A DNA stretch of 64,000 nt from RBG-13-51-18 sp963739395 (GCA_963739395.1 CAVUAE010000002.1:62001-126000); one strand, 5' to 3'. Shown: positions 42,175-51,115, counted from the first letter of the stretch. Numbers and translations are program-made. The notes: a model not told the origin generated them from the letters alone.

Positions 42175-43424
42175 TTCTTTTTGTCCTTTTTCACATCCGG
42201 TCCCACGATACTTAAAGGTCCCTCTTTGTCCCCTAATAGCTGCACCTGCGCCTGGATTTTTACCGGTAAGCCCCAGAGGTGGATAAAGCCCTCCGCGGCT
42301 TTCTGGTTGAATTTATCCCCCTTATCATAGGTTGCCAAACTTAAATTGTAAAGTGACAACGGGGATTTGCGTCCGACCACAGTGACGTGACCTTTAAAGA
42401 GTTTAAGTCTTATTGTACCGGTAACATAACGCTGCGAACTTAAGATATAAGCCGAGAGGTCGCGGTTAAGCTGGCTATACCACAAGCCGTTATAGATAAG
42501 GTCGGCGCATTCTACCGCCACCTTTTGTTTAAAACGCAATTGGTCTTTGGACATCGTCATTTCTTCCAGCGCCTGATGCGCCTGAATCAGGACGACCGCC
42601 GCCGGCGCTTCGTAAATCTCACGCGACTTTATCCCGACCAGTCTATTTTCTATATGGTCGATTCTGCCAATGCCATGCTTGCCGGCTATATCATTCATCT
42701 TTTGAATTAAGGATATCCCATCCATTTTCTCGCCGTCGATTGATACCGGCACGCCCTTTTTAAACTCTATCTCTATATATTGCGGCTTATTGGGGGTCTT
42801 ATCGGGATTTTTCGTCCAAGTATAAACGTCGTCGGGGGGTTCTGCCCAGGGGTCTTCTAGCTTGCCACACTCGATAGCTCTGCCCCACATACTCTCATCG
42901 ATGGAATAAGGACTCTTTTTGGTAACGGGGACAGGTATACCATACTTCTGGGCATATTTAATCGTCTCCTCACGCGTCATGCGCCATTCGCGGGCAGGGG
43001 CGATTATCTTCATTTGTGGCGCCAAGGCATTGATGCCGACCTCGAATCTTACCTGGTCGTTGCCCTTGCCGGTGCAGCCATGTGCGATGGTGGTCGCGCC
43101 TTCAGCGATAGCCGTGTCAACCAATAGCTTAACCATAAGCGGTCGTGTCAGCGCGGTCGCTAGAGGGTAAACGCCTTCGTAAAGCGCATTAGCCTGCAAG
43201 GCAGGGAAGATGAAATATTTAACAAAAAGCTCCTTGCCGTCGATGACCAGCGCCTTGATAGCGCCGACCTTCAACGCTTTTTGTCGAATGGCTGAAAAAT
43301 CCTTTTCATTGCCGACATCGATTGTCACGGCAATGACATCAACGTGATATTTTTCCTGCAGCCATTTAATAGCTACCGAGGTATCTACGCCACCACTATA
43401 AGCCAGAACTACTTTTTCCTTCAC
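42171..43424 (-). CDS. argG: Argininosuccinate synthase
   Basis: This is a 417-residue enzyme. The N-terminal PP-loop is VVLAYSGGVDTSVAIKWL, followed by GCTGKGNDQVRFE and YSIDESMWGRAIECG. It joins citrulline and aspartate using ATP. GTG 43424 is preferred over TTG 43451 because GGGAG lies 7 nt before it. It follows the hydrolase-like gene and is coupled to argH. Confidence 0.97.
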   Translation of the reverse strand: MKEKVVLAYSGGVDTSVAIKWLQEKYHVDVIAVTIDVGNEKDFSAIRQKALKVGAIKALVIDGKELFVKYFIFPALQANALYEGVYPLATALTRPLMVKLLVDTAIAEGATTIAHGCTGKGNDQVRFEVGINALAPQMKIIAPAREWRMTREETIKYAQKYGIPVPVTKKSPYSIDESMWGRAIECGKLEDPWAEPPDDVYTWTKNPDKTPNKPQYIEIEFKKGVPVSIDGEKMDGISLIQKMNDIAGKHGIGRIDHIENRLVGIKSREIYEAPAAVVLIQAHQALEEMTMSKDQLRFKQKVAVECADLIYNGLWYSQLNRDLSAYILSSQRYVTGTIRLKLFKGHVTVVGRKSPLSLYNLSLATYDKGDKFNQKAAEGFIHLWGLPVKIQAQVQLLGDKEGPLSIVGPDVKKDKKK

Positions 43425-43447
43425 ACCAATTCTCCCTTGACCAAAGG

Positions 43448-44386
43448 TCAATTTTTCTTCGGGAAATTATCTTCCAGAAATCCGATAATGCCGGAATTTA
43501 TACTTTCATATGTCCAGGAATAATCATGCCCCGGCGCCCTAAACGATTTTAAAACATTACCCGCATTTTCTTCCGGTGATTCCATGCCAAACCAGCCTTT
43601 AAACGTCGACCATATCATGGCAGGCAAGTCGCCGTTGGTAAAAGCGTCAGGACCATAGCTGTTGCCATCAATCCTTAATGTCCTTGGCTGCGGTTCTGTT
43701 TTATACCAGAACGGACAGCCTGTCTGGATGCTATATACATTTGGATTATCCCGGTAGTTCATCATGGCTTGTTCCGTAATAACATCACCGGTGCTTTCCC
43801 CGGCAATGATATAATCAAGGTTAGGTAAATGCTCCATAAGAAATTCTAACCGTTTTTCTTCTCCTACAATCTTTTTAGTGTAACGGGTAGCCGCTTCAAC
43901 AACCTCTTTAACGTTCCCCCAGATACCTTTATTAGTTCGGCTGTAGTTCAATACCAGCGGATGATGACCCAGCGATTCAAGTTCGGAGGTAATACCGTTA
44001 AGGATACTCTCCCACCCAGGGGTGTTGCTGATATAGTTCCACCCCATTCCCCCTGAATTAAAAAAGACAATAATATCCGCTTGGCTGGCAGCAATATAAG
44101 CGCCTACCAGTTCGTTCATCACTTTTTGATGTTTTTCCATATCATTACCGACCAAATCATGCGCTATTTTATCAGCGTCTTCTATAACCACTTGAGGCGC
44201 GGTAGAAAAATCTACATTAGTAAAAGTCGGTTCTTGAATTCCTATTTCATTAGCCATACCAATCCCTGAATTATAGATGATTATTAGGAAAAGCGAGAAA
44301 AGTATAACAGCCCCAACAATTATCCCATGAACCCCCAATTTCTTTACTTGGTTGAAGTGTATATTTTTCAGAGAAAATTTTGACAA
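43448..44386 (-). CDS. Membrane-anchored alpha/beta-hydrolase-like protein inside the arginine operon
   Basis: This is a 312-residue protein. A signal-anchor segment lies at about 18-42 (GVHGIIVGAVILFSLFLIII), so the bulk is outside the membrane. The main domain has a nucleophile-elbow-like GESTG (residues near 196), an oxyanion-like FFNSGGMGWN loop and a late His in PGHDYSWTYES, the order of an alpha/beta hydrolase. The starting codon is TTG, 3 nt after the argD stop. No arginine-related role is obvious. Its stop lies 23 bp before the argG start, so it is embedded in the operon and likely co-expressed. Confidence 0.7.
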   Translation of the reverse strand: MSKFSLKNIHFNQVKKLGVHGIIVGAVILFSLFLIIIYNSGIGMANEIGIQEPTFTNVDFSTAPQVVIEDADKIAHDLVGNDMEKHQKVMNELVGAYIAASQADIIVFFNSGGMGWNYISNTPGWESILNGITSELESLGHHPLVLNYSRTNKGIWGNVKEVVEAATRYTKKIVGEEKRLEFLMEHLPNLDYIIAGESTGDVITEQAMMNYRDNPNVYSIQTGCPFWYKTEPQPRTLRIDGNSYGPDAFTNGDLPAMIWSTFKGWFGMESPEENAGNVLKSFRAPGHDYSWTYESINSGIIGFLEDNFPKKN

Positions 44387-44389
44387 GAT

Positions 44390-45577
44390 TTATTTCACCA
44401 TTCCAGATAACACTGTATCCAGTATATCAACGGCTTGATCGACCTCTTTATTGCCGACAATCAACGGCGGAATAAAACGAATAGCATTGACTTTTAGCTT
44501 ATTCACTAGCAAACCTTTTTCGATGCAAGCCGTTACTATCGCTGGGCTAATATCTTTATTAAAATAGACTGCCACCAGCAAACCCCGCCCTCTTACCTCG
44601 GTGATGAAAGAGTACTTTTTCTTTATAACCTCCAGCTTTTCCATGAGGTACTTACCAACTTTTGCCGCATTGCCAGGAATATCATTATCGATAACATATT
44701 TCAGGGTAGCGTAAGCTGCCGCGCTGGTAAGCGGATTACCACCAAAGGTGGCATTATGCTCGCCTAGGGTTAGTACGGCGCATTTTTCTTTAGCCAGGAA
44801 GGCACCGATGGGCACACCTCCACCCAACCCCTTTGCCAGCGTCATCACGTCCGGCTCGATACCATAAAGTTGATAGCCGAACAATGTCCCGAGGCGTCCT
44901 ATCCCTGTTTGGATTTCGTCCAGAATGAGCAGGATACCCTTCTGGTCACACCATTCTCTAACCTTTTTCAAATAGTCATCATCGGGGATATTGACACCCC
45001 CCTCCGCCTGTACCGGCTCCAGCATAACAGCGCAGGTCTTGGACGTGGTAGCCGCTTTAATTGCATTGATGTCGTTATTTTTTACATTGATAAAGCCAAC
45101 CGCCAATGGTTTAAAAGGGTCCTGTATTTTGGGCTGTCCGGTAGCCGCCGTCATCGCCAGAGAGCGACCGTGAAAAGAATCGAAGGTCGTAATGACCTCG
45201 TAAGCCCCGTTTAGTTTTAGGGCGCCGTAGCGTCGCGCCAGTTTGACCGCGCCTTCGTTGGCTTCAAGTCCGCTATTGCAGATAAAGACTCTATCCAGAC
45301 AGCTGTTTTTCACCAATAACTCCGCTAGCTGCAACATAGGTTTCGTATAGTACCAGAGCGAAGTCTGTATTAAGGTACTAGCCTGCTTTTTAATAGCTTT
45401 AACCAGCACCGGATGGCAATGTCCCAGGCAGTTGACCGCCAGCCCGTTAACGAAGTCCAGGTATTTTTTACCCTTATCGTCCCATACCCATACGCCTTTA
45501 CCCTTGACGATCGTCACAGGGTCCCGAATGATGGTCTGCATATAATATTTTTTATCTATTTCCTGCCAATTAACCAT
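44390..45577 (-). CDS. argD: Acetylornithine aminotransferase
   Basis: This is a 395-residue class III PLP aminotransferase. FICNSGLEANEGAVKLARRYG, LILDEIQTGIGRLGTLF and the PLP lysine in VMTLAKGLGGGVPIGA are present. It makes N-acetylornithine from the semialdehyde and glutamate. Its ATG is 2 bp from the argB stop. Other ornithine-type substrates are possible, but the operon supports argD. Confidence 0.95.
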   Translation of the reverse strand: MVNWQEIDKKYYMQTIIRDPVTIVKGKGVWVWDDKGKKYLDFVNGLAVNCLGHCHPVLVKAIKKQASTLIQTSLWYYTKPMLQLAELLVKNSCLDRVFICNSGLEANEGAVKLARRYGALKLNGAYEVITTFDSFHGRSLAMTAATGQPKIQDPFKPLAVGFINVKNNDINAIKAATTSKTCAVMLEPVQAEGGVNIPDDDYLKKVREWCDQKGILLILDEIQTGIGRLGTLFGYQLYGIEPDVMTLAKGLGGGVPIGAFLAKEKCAVLTLGEHNATFGGNPLTSAAAYATLKYVIDNDIPGNAAKVGKYLMEKLEVIKKKYSFITEVRGRGLLVAVYFNKDISPAIVTACIEKGLLVNKLKVNAIRFIPPLIVGNKEVDQAVDILDTVLSGMVK

Positions 45578-45579
45578 TT

Positions 45580-46365
45580 TTACTTCTCCACCAGCGTCGT
45601 GCCGCCCTTACCACGTTCAATTTCTTTAAGTAAGGCGTGAGATTTTGTCCCATCTATTATACGGGCAAGCGAACCTGCTTTTAAAGCTTTAAGGCAGGCA
45701 TTCACCTTCGGAATCATGCCCTCGGCAATCACGCCAGAAGTTATCATAGCTTCCGTTTCGGCTCTAGATACACGCGGCAGCGTCTTGCCGAATTTGTCCT
45801 TTATGCCGTCAACATCAGTTAAAAAAACAATTCTCTTCGCTTTTAGCGCTGCGGCGATTTCTCCGCCGATGGGGTCGCCGTTAACGTTGAGCACGCCCGG
45901 TTCTTCGCCAGCTCTTTCTAATGAGTAGAGACTTATCGGCGAGACGACCGGTATATAACCTGCTTTCAGAAGCGTTACTAAAACATCCGTATTCACCTTT
46001 TCTGCCGACCCCACATAGCCCAGCTCTTTATCTTTGATGCGGCTTTCAATAAGCGAGCCATCAACCCCGCTGATACCGACCGCCCGACCGCCGTATAGAT
46101 TAATCGCCGCCGTTAATTCTTTGTTGACCAGCCCCGCCAGCACCGCCGTAGCTACCATCAGCGAGGGTAAATCGGTAACGCGCTCGCCATGTACGAACTT
46201 GGTAGCGATACCCTGGCGCTTAAGCCAGTCCGTTATCATGTTGCCGCCGCCGTGTACCACCACGAGGAGGTGTTTCTTTTTCTGGAGCGCCACGATATCC
46301 TCAATAGTGGTATCCCCACTACCGAAAGTCGAACCTCCTATTCTAATAACCGTAATGTTTTTCAT
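45580..46365 (-). CDS. argB: Acetylglutamate kinase
   Basis: This is a 261-residue amino acid kinase. VIRIGGSTF at the start, VVHGGGNMITDWL and LNVNGDPIGGEIAAALKA are present, with the ATP-site LTDVDGIKDK and the late EGMIPKVNACLKAL. It phosphorylates N-acetylglutamate and is the usual arginine feedback site. It lies 12 bp downstream of argJ. Some archaeal LysZ-type kinases are similar, but the arg context decides. Confidence 0.94.
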   Translation of the reverse strand: MKNITVIRIGGSTFGSGDTTIEDIVALQKKKHLLVVVHGGGNMITDWLKRQGIATKFVHGERVTDLPSLMVATAVLAGLVNKELTAAINLYGGRAVGISGVDGSLIESRIKDKELGYVGSAEKVNTDVLVTLLKAGYIPVVSPISLYSLERAGEEPGVLNVNGDPIGGEIAAALKAKRIVFLTDVDGIKDKFGKTLPRVSRAETEAMITSGVIAEGMIPKVNACLKALKAGSLARIIDGTKSHALLKEIERGKGGTTLVEK

Positions 46366-46377
46366 CTGATTTACTCG

Positions 46378-47583
46378 CTACGTCGTATATTCGGCGTTAG
46401 TTTTAATGTATTCCTCGGTCATGTCACAGCCCCAGGCGGTAGCCTCGGCTTTGCCGAGGTGCAGATTTAAAGTGATATATATTTCCTTACCCTTCATATG
46501 ATTAACTACTACTTTATCATCGAATGCTAAAGGCGTCCCATTTTTCACCACGCAGACATCGCCGATAGATAACTCCATTTTTTCTTCTTTTAAAGCCGCG
46601 CCGCTACGTCCCGCCGCCACTAGAACCCTCCCCCAGTTGGGGTCGGCGCCATAAACCGCCGTCTTTACCAGTGAGGAACTAATGATTGTTCTCGCGGCTA
46701 ACCGCGCATCCCCTTCATTTTTTGCTCCGCTTACCTTAACTTCAATCAGCTTAGTCGCCCCTTCGCCATCGCGGACAGCTTCTCTCGCCAGGTAGATACA
46801 TACCTTATTTAATGTCTGTTGAAAGACCTTAGCTTTATCACTACCTTGTTTAATAATTTTAACCCCCGCCTCCCCATTTGCCATGATAATGACCGTATCA
46901 TTAGTGCTGTTATCACCATCAACGGATATCATGTTGAATGAGATATCCACGGCTTTCTTTAACGCCTGGCGTAAAAATACAGCGTCAACGGCGGCATCTG
47001 TTGTTAAAAAGCAGAGCATCGTCGCCATATCGGGGTGAATCATCCCCGCCCCTTTTAACATCCCCCCAATAGTAAAGCCATCGGCTTTTATCGCCACCTC
47101 CTTAGGCACCGTATCCGTCGTCATTATCGCCCGGGCGAGGTCGTGCCCTCCCTCAATTGTAAGAAAAATCTGCGGCATCGCCTTACGGATATTGTCCATC
47201 GGCAGCATCTTGCCGATAACGCCTGTACTAGCTACAAGCACATTTTCCTTTTTAATGCCTAGTTGCTTTGCCGTCAGCTCCGTCATCTCCAAAGCGTCCG
47301 TCATCCCTTGCTTGCCGGTGCAGGCGTTGGCATAGCCGCTGTTCATGACCACAGCATGGGCTTTGCCCTTGAACAGTCGCTCGCGACTTAATAATACCGG
47401 CGCCGCCTTCACTTTATTGGTGGTAAATACACCGGCTGCGGTGCAGATTTTGGGTGAGAACAATATGCCGAGGTCGAGACGCTTGCCGGGACTATACTTT
47501 ATGCCAGCGCTAACCGCGCCAGCTATAAATCCTCCGGGCGAGGTGACCCCGCCGGAGGGTATAAAATCCGATTCCGTATCCAT
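46378..47583 (-). CDS. argJ: Bifunctional ornithine acetyltransferase / N-acetylglutamate synthase
   Basis: This is a 401-residue ArgJ. The autoprocessing site with the Thr nucleophile is in GAGMIHPDMATMLCFLTTDA. VVMNSGYANACTGKQG and ATGVIGKMLPMD are conserved. It recycles the acetyl group between acetylornithine and glutamate, so the operon uses the cyclic pathway. ATG 47583 is chosen: the promoter at 47590-47618 leaves only 6 nt before it. argC and argF are not in this operon. Confidence 0.96.
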   Translation of the reverse strand: MDTESDFIPSGGVTSPGGFIAGAVSAGIKYSPGKRLDLGILFSPKICTAAGVFTTNKVKAAPVLLSRERLFKGKAHAVVMNSGYANACTGKQGMTDALEMTELTAKQLGIKKENVLVASTGVIGKMLPMDNIRKAMPQIFLTIEGGHDLARAIMTTDTVPKEVAIKADGFTIGGMLKGAGMIHPDMATMLCFLTTDAAVDAVFLRQALKKAVDISFNMISVDGDNSTNDTVIIMANGEAGVKIIKQGSDKAKVFQQTLNKVCIYLAREAVRDGEGATKLIEVKVSGAKNEGDARLAARTIISSSLVKTAVYGADPNWGRVLVAAGRSGAALKEEKMELSIGDVCVVKNGTPLAFDDKVVVNHMKGKEIYITLNLHLGKAEATAWGCDMTEEYIKTNAEYTT

Positions 47584-47589
47584 GCAATA

Positions 47590-47618
47590 AATATAGCATA
47601 TCGAAGCTCGACAGGCAA
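47590..47618 (-). promoter_or_regulatory. Promoter of the arginine operon, leaderless
   Basis: On the minus strand TTGCCT (47618-47613) and TATATT (47595-47590) are exactly 17 bp apart. The ATG of argJ is 6 nt after the -10 box. This is the clearest example of a two-box promoter placed directly on a start codon in the window. Confidence 0.6.
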
Positions 47619-47746
47619 TGATTATGTAGCTATTTAGCTTCAAATAAGTGAGTGAACATTTAATTTTACAGATGGCACTGTTATAATGACAGCGAAAGAA
47701 TTAACATACTACAATTTAGTATTCTTTTAAGTTTAGGAGGTTTACT

Positions 47747-48622
47747 TTGAAACTAAAAGACGAAATCAAGAAATACGCTATCGATTACCTGAACATGGAT
47801 TACTGTGGTTTTACCAATGTCGAACGACTATCCGGCGCGCCGCAGGGTAATCGCCCGACGGATTTATTGCCAAGCGCTAAATCGGTAGTCGTTATGGCGG
47901 TCAAATTAAGTCTGGGAGCAGTGCAAACTATCTTCCGAGCCCATGAGGACGGCTTAAGGCACGCCATGTGCATCTACGGCTCTTATGGTTATTCGCTGTT
48001 CCCTAACTACTATCTTAAATACGCCGCCTATCAAATGGCGCGATTCCTGGAGAAGAAAGGATATATGTCCGCGCCTATGCCATCAGGTCCGGGCAGCGCC
48101 GGCGCTCCTCTATCCAACCGCCATACCGCGGTAGCCGCCGGCATTGGCACATTCGGCTGGCTGAGTATCGTGATGACACCGGACTACGGTCCCAGAATAA
48201 GAATCGTCAGTGTTATCACCCGGGCGGATATCGAGCCGGACCCCATGAAAAAAGAAATTGAGATGTGCGACCCGGTTAAATGCGGTATCTGCATCAGGGT
48301 CTGCCCTACTCAGGCTATCAGCCCCACCCGCTCCAAGACGGTTAAAATGGGCGACCGCGAGTTCACTTACGGCTGGGTGGACTTCCCCAAGTGTATGATT
48401 GGCACGCAGGGCTTGACGACGAAGACACTAGGCTTTAAAGACTTCGACTTCCCGGAGAATCCCACTACTCAGGATGTGCAAAAAGCTCTCGAGAACATGG
48501 ACCCGCGGCAAAGGGGCGAGGTTATCGGCGGCGTGCCGGCTTACCACTGCGGCAAGTGTCTTGCCTATTGTCCGGTAGGACCCAAAGACTGGCTTAAAAC
48601 GGTAAGCAACCTGAAGTTTTAA
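47747..48622 (+). CDS. QueG/RdhA-like iron-sulfur protein (epoxyqueuosine reductase-related)
   Basis: This is a 291-residue protein starting with TTG 47747, with AGGAGG just before it. The N-terminal part (DYCGFTNVERL; SAKSVVVMAVKLS) and the central GxGxxGWLSIVMTPDYGPRIRI segment are those of the QueG/reductive-dehalogenase superfamily. Two [4Fe-4S] motifs follow: CDPVKCGICIRVCP and HCGKCLAYCPVG. QueG and RdhA bind cobalamin above the clusters; whether this shorter protein does is unclear. No Tat signal is present, so it is cytoplasmic. It leads a four-gene set. Confidence 0.8.
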   Translation: MKLKDEIKKYAIDYLNMDYCGFTNVERLSGAPQGNRPTDLLPSAKSVVVMAVKLSLGAVQTIFRAHEDGLRHAMCIYGSYGYSLFPNYYLKYAAYQMARFLEKKGYMSAPMPSGPGSAGAPLSNRHTAVAAGIGTFGWLSIVMTPDYGPRIRIVSVITRADIEPDPMKKEIEMCDPVKCGICIRVCPTQAISPTRSKTVKMGDREFTYGWVDFPKCMIGTQGLTTKTLGFKDFDFPENPTTQDVQKALENMDPRQRGEVIGGVPAYHCGKCLAYCPVGPKDWLKTVSNLKF

Positions 48623-48654
48623 TTAAAAGGCGCAATGTAGGAGATGTAAATAAA

Positions 48655-49179
48655 ATGAAACTATCCGTAACGCAGATAGTTCTAGGTGTCCTTATCATCT
48701 TCGCTGCTTGCTACGTCACCTTCTGGATGCTGCGCGAAGCTTCAACCCAATATGAATTAGTTATGCCCCATTTCCCCGTTGATGTTACAAATATTAACGT
48801 TATTCAGAATAACGAGACACTATTCAATATCGCCGCGTATGGCTCTTTAGCTCTGCCAATTCTCGGCGTTCTGGTATTAGTTATCGGCACTATTCAATCT
48901 AACAAGTTGAATGCGCGCACATGGCAGTTAATAATGGTAAATATTACCGCCGGTATATTGGTTACTGCGCTTGCTTTTATAATATTTAGATATGGAAAAC
49001 AGACTTTTTCTTTCACAGCAATAATCAAAGGCACTGATACACTAATAAGTATGAACGATTTATTGAAGAGTTCTCTCAGCATGCTTTTAACCACCGGTGC
49101 AACGCTTCTACTTGGGTTGGCAGTGGTGGGGGTGGGTATCGCCCAGTTGGTAAAATCAAGAAAAACACAAAGCGTATAA
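48655..49179 (+). CDS. Four-helix membrane protein of unknown function
   Basis: This is a 174-residue protein with four hydrophobic segments (about 7-27, 62-82, 95-113 and 143-163) and a polar loop outside between the first two. No known motif or conserved charged residue inside the membrane stands out. AGGAG lies before the ATG. It is placed between the QueG-like protein and the pyruvate-kinase-like domain with short gaps, so it probably belongs to their transcript. I do not recognise the family. Confidence 0.6.
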   Translation: MKLSVTQIVLGVLIIFAACYVTFWMLREASTQYELVMPHFPVDVTNINVIQNNETLFNIAAYGSLALPILGVLVLVIGTIQSNKLNARTWQLIMVNITAGILVTALAFIIFRYGKQTFSFTAIIKGTDTLISMNDLLKSSLSMLLTTGATLLLGLAVVGVGIAQLVKSRKTQSV

Positions 49180-49190
49180 TAAGGAGTACC

Positions 49191-49769
49191 ATGGAAAAGA
49201 AAATAGTCTATTTTGAAAAAACCGGCGGCGAAGAAAATACTAAGCAAACCCTCGCTCTGGCTAAAGAACGCGCCGAGGCTTTAGGAATAAAGACGGTTGT
49301 TGTTGCTTCAACCGTGGGCGATACTGCCGTTAAAGCGGTCGATGTTTTTAAGGGTTATAAAGTAATCATCGTTACCCATGTTACCGGTATGCGGGAACCT
49401 AATACCCAGGAGTTCACCGAAGAGAACCGTAAAATCGTCGAGAAGAAGGGCGGCATTATTGTTACCGCCGCCCACGCTTTCGGCGCGATTGACCGCTCGC
49501 TCGGTGCTATCGGGGGACCCCCGATTCCCTCTAGCGCTGTCGGCGATATCATCGCCATGACACTGCGCAACTTCGGACAGGGGATGAAGGTCGTTTGCGA
49601 AATCGCCGCTATGGCTGCCGACGCCGGTTTGGTCCGCACCGACGAAGAAATAATCGCCATCGGGGGAACGGGGCGGGGTGCGGATACTGCCGTCGTTATC
49701 CAACCAAGCTACGTACACCGTTTTTTCAATCTTAGAGTGAAGGAAATTATCTGCAAACCCCGCATGTAA
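49191..49769 (+). CDS. Stand-alone pyruvate kinase C-terminal (PK_C-like) domain protein
   Basis: This is a 192-residue protein that resembles only the C-terminal regulatory domain of pyruvate kinase. KKIVYFEKTGGEENTKQTL, then ERAEALGIKTVVVAST, HVTGMREPNTQEF and IAIGGTGRGADTAVV are visible. The barrel domain with the catalytic site is absent, and the start is natural (AAGGAG before ATG), so it is not a fragment. Such single-domain proteins occur in archaea and anaerobes; their role is unknown, perhaps a small-molecule or phosphate sensor. It is followed by a Cys-rich protein after 12 bp. Confidence 0.75.
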   Translation: MEKKIVYFEKTGGEENTKQTLALAKERAEALGIKTVVVASTVGDTAVKAVDVFKGYKVIIVTHVTGMREPNTQEFTEENRKIVEKKGGIIVTAAHAFGAIDRSLGAIGGPPIPSSAVGDIIAMTLRNFGQGMKVVCEIAAMAADAGLVRTDEEIIAIGGTGRGADTAVVIQPSYVHRFFNLRVKEIICKPRM

Positions 49770-49781
49770 GGTAAATAATCT

Positions 49782-50336
49782 ATGCATCATACTCTTAGGT
49801 TCTATTTCTTGAACCGTAAAGGCGTCTTACGATTTTACATGTTTTTCGGCGCCTGCACGCGGATACCTCTACTAGGTCGGTTAGTCAGGAAAGTAGCTAA
49901 TACCTACGGGCGAAGCCAGCACCATGCCTACCTGCTAACGTTAACGGAAGCGGAGAATTTATTAGCTTTAGCGGGCGGTATTGCTGTCACGCCATGTACT
50001 TGCCGGACTACATACAAAAAGTGCCATCACCCGACGGATAACGAGATATTGCTCGCGCCGTCAAAACATATACTCATAGAAACCATGCCGCATGAGGCAC
50101 AGGAGATTACCCATGAAAAAGCCAGCGAAATATTGCAGGATAGCCAGAAACGGGGACTGATTCTAACTATCTTGAAATGCCGCGGGGACTATTACGCGAT
50201 ATGCAGCTGCTGCTCCTGCTGTTGCGTGCCGCTACGACTCAGCAAACATTATGGCATCGGGGAAGCGCTGGTAAGGCATAAGGATATAGTCAAAGAGTTT
50301 CGGGAATACGTCGCGGCACACCGGGACGAAGACTAG
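49782..50336 (+). CDS. Cys-rich protein of unknown function
   Basis: This is a 184-residue basic protein with ten Cys in two groups: CTCRTTYKKC near residue 67, and CRGDYYAICSCCSCCCVP near residue 135. Two cluster or metal sites are likely. The first group with Arg (C-T-C-R) and the run of Cys in the second are unlike a standard ferredoxin. The N-terminus (LRFYMFFGACTRIPLLGRLVRK) may be a membrane-facing amphipathic stretch. It closes the QueG-like operon and overlaps the end of the converging hydrolase gene by 4 bp. I have no name for the family. Confidence 0.6.
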   Translation: MHHTLRFYFLNRKGVLRFYMFFGACTRIPLLGRLVRKVANTYGRSQHHAYLLTLTEAENLLALAGGIAVTPCTCRTTYKKCHHPTDNEILLAPSKHILIETMPHEAQEITHEKASEILQDSQKRGLILTILKCRGDYYAICSCCSCCCVPLRLSKHYGIGEALVRHKDIVKEFREYVAAHRDED

Positions 50337-51115
50337 CCGAGGAATTGAGTAACAAGGCGGGAGAAATTCTTTAGCTGTTCCCGATGGACATTATGGCCGC
50401 TTCGCTTAAACACCATTAGCTGGCAGTCCGGAATTTCCTTCGCGGCGCGGTAAGCCTGCTTCACCGGCACCACGGAGTCACGAGCGCCCCAAACCAACAG
50501 AGTGGGCACTTTTATTTTGGATAATTGTTTTTCCAAGACCAGTCTCTGGCGATGAAAATCGCTGATGCTTACGCCCACTTTCATGCTATCCGGTGTTAAG
50601 GGCAAGACATAATTCGCCAGATTCAGGTGGTTAATAAACCATTTGGCTAATTTAAAGCCCCAAATAAAAAGCGTGCCTAATAAACTGATAATAGTTGGTA
50701 GTGAAATCAACTTTAGCCAGAAAGCTATCTCATCACCCAGACACAGACTGCTGACTAAGACGAGCTTCTTAATGTGAGAAGGGATTTTTAACGCCAGGTT
50801 AAGCGCTATGCCCCCACCCAGCGAATGCCCCACTAAGTTGAATTTATTTAGTCCCAGGGTCTTGGCAAATTTCGCCACGAAGTCGGCTAGTTCAGGGATA
50901 TAATATTTTCCTTTTAGCGGCTGGGTAAGACCATAACCGGGCAGGTCGGGCGCATAGACGGTATATTTCGTCGCCAGGTCGCCAATGTTGCGTTGCCAGC
51001 TGCGCGCATCACCGCCGCCGCCGTGAATGACGACCAGCGGGTCACCTTCGCCCGCAGTATAATAATGGACATCCAGTCCGTCTACTTTGATATTTTTACT
51101 CTGTACGCTAATCAT
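50333..51115 (-). CDS. Alpha/beta-fold hydrolase
   Basis: This is a 260-residue hydrolase. The oxyanion stretch is VIHGGGGDARSW, the nucleophile elbow is NLVGHSLGGGIAL, the acid is in LLVWGARDSVVP and the His in KRSGHNVHRE. An extra helical cap lies between about 135 and 190. Typical of C-C or ester hydrolases; the substrate is unknown. It has no operon partner and a weak ribosome site. Confidence 0.88.
   Translation of the reverse strand: MISVQSKNIKVDGLDVHYYTAGEGDPLVVIHGGGGDARSWQRNIGDLATKYTVYAPDLPGYGLTQPLKGKYYIPELADFVAKFAKTLGLNKFNLVGHSLGGGIALNLALKIPSHIKKLVLVSSLCLGDEIAFWLKLISLPTIISLLGTLFIWGFKLAKWFINHLNLANYVLPLTPDSMKVGVSISDFHRQRLVLEKQLSKIKVPTLLVWGARDSVVPVKQAYRAAKEIPDCQLMVFKRSGHNVHREQLKNFSRLVTQFLG

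Noticed and set aside
48894..49790. Minus-strand frames over the pyruvate kinase-like domain gene
   Set aside because: They are antisense to a gene with a clear ribosome site and family match, and show no motif of their own.
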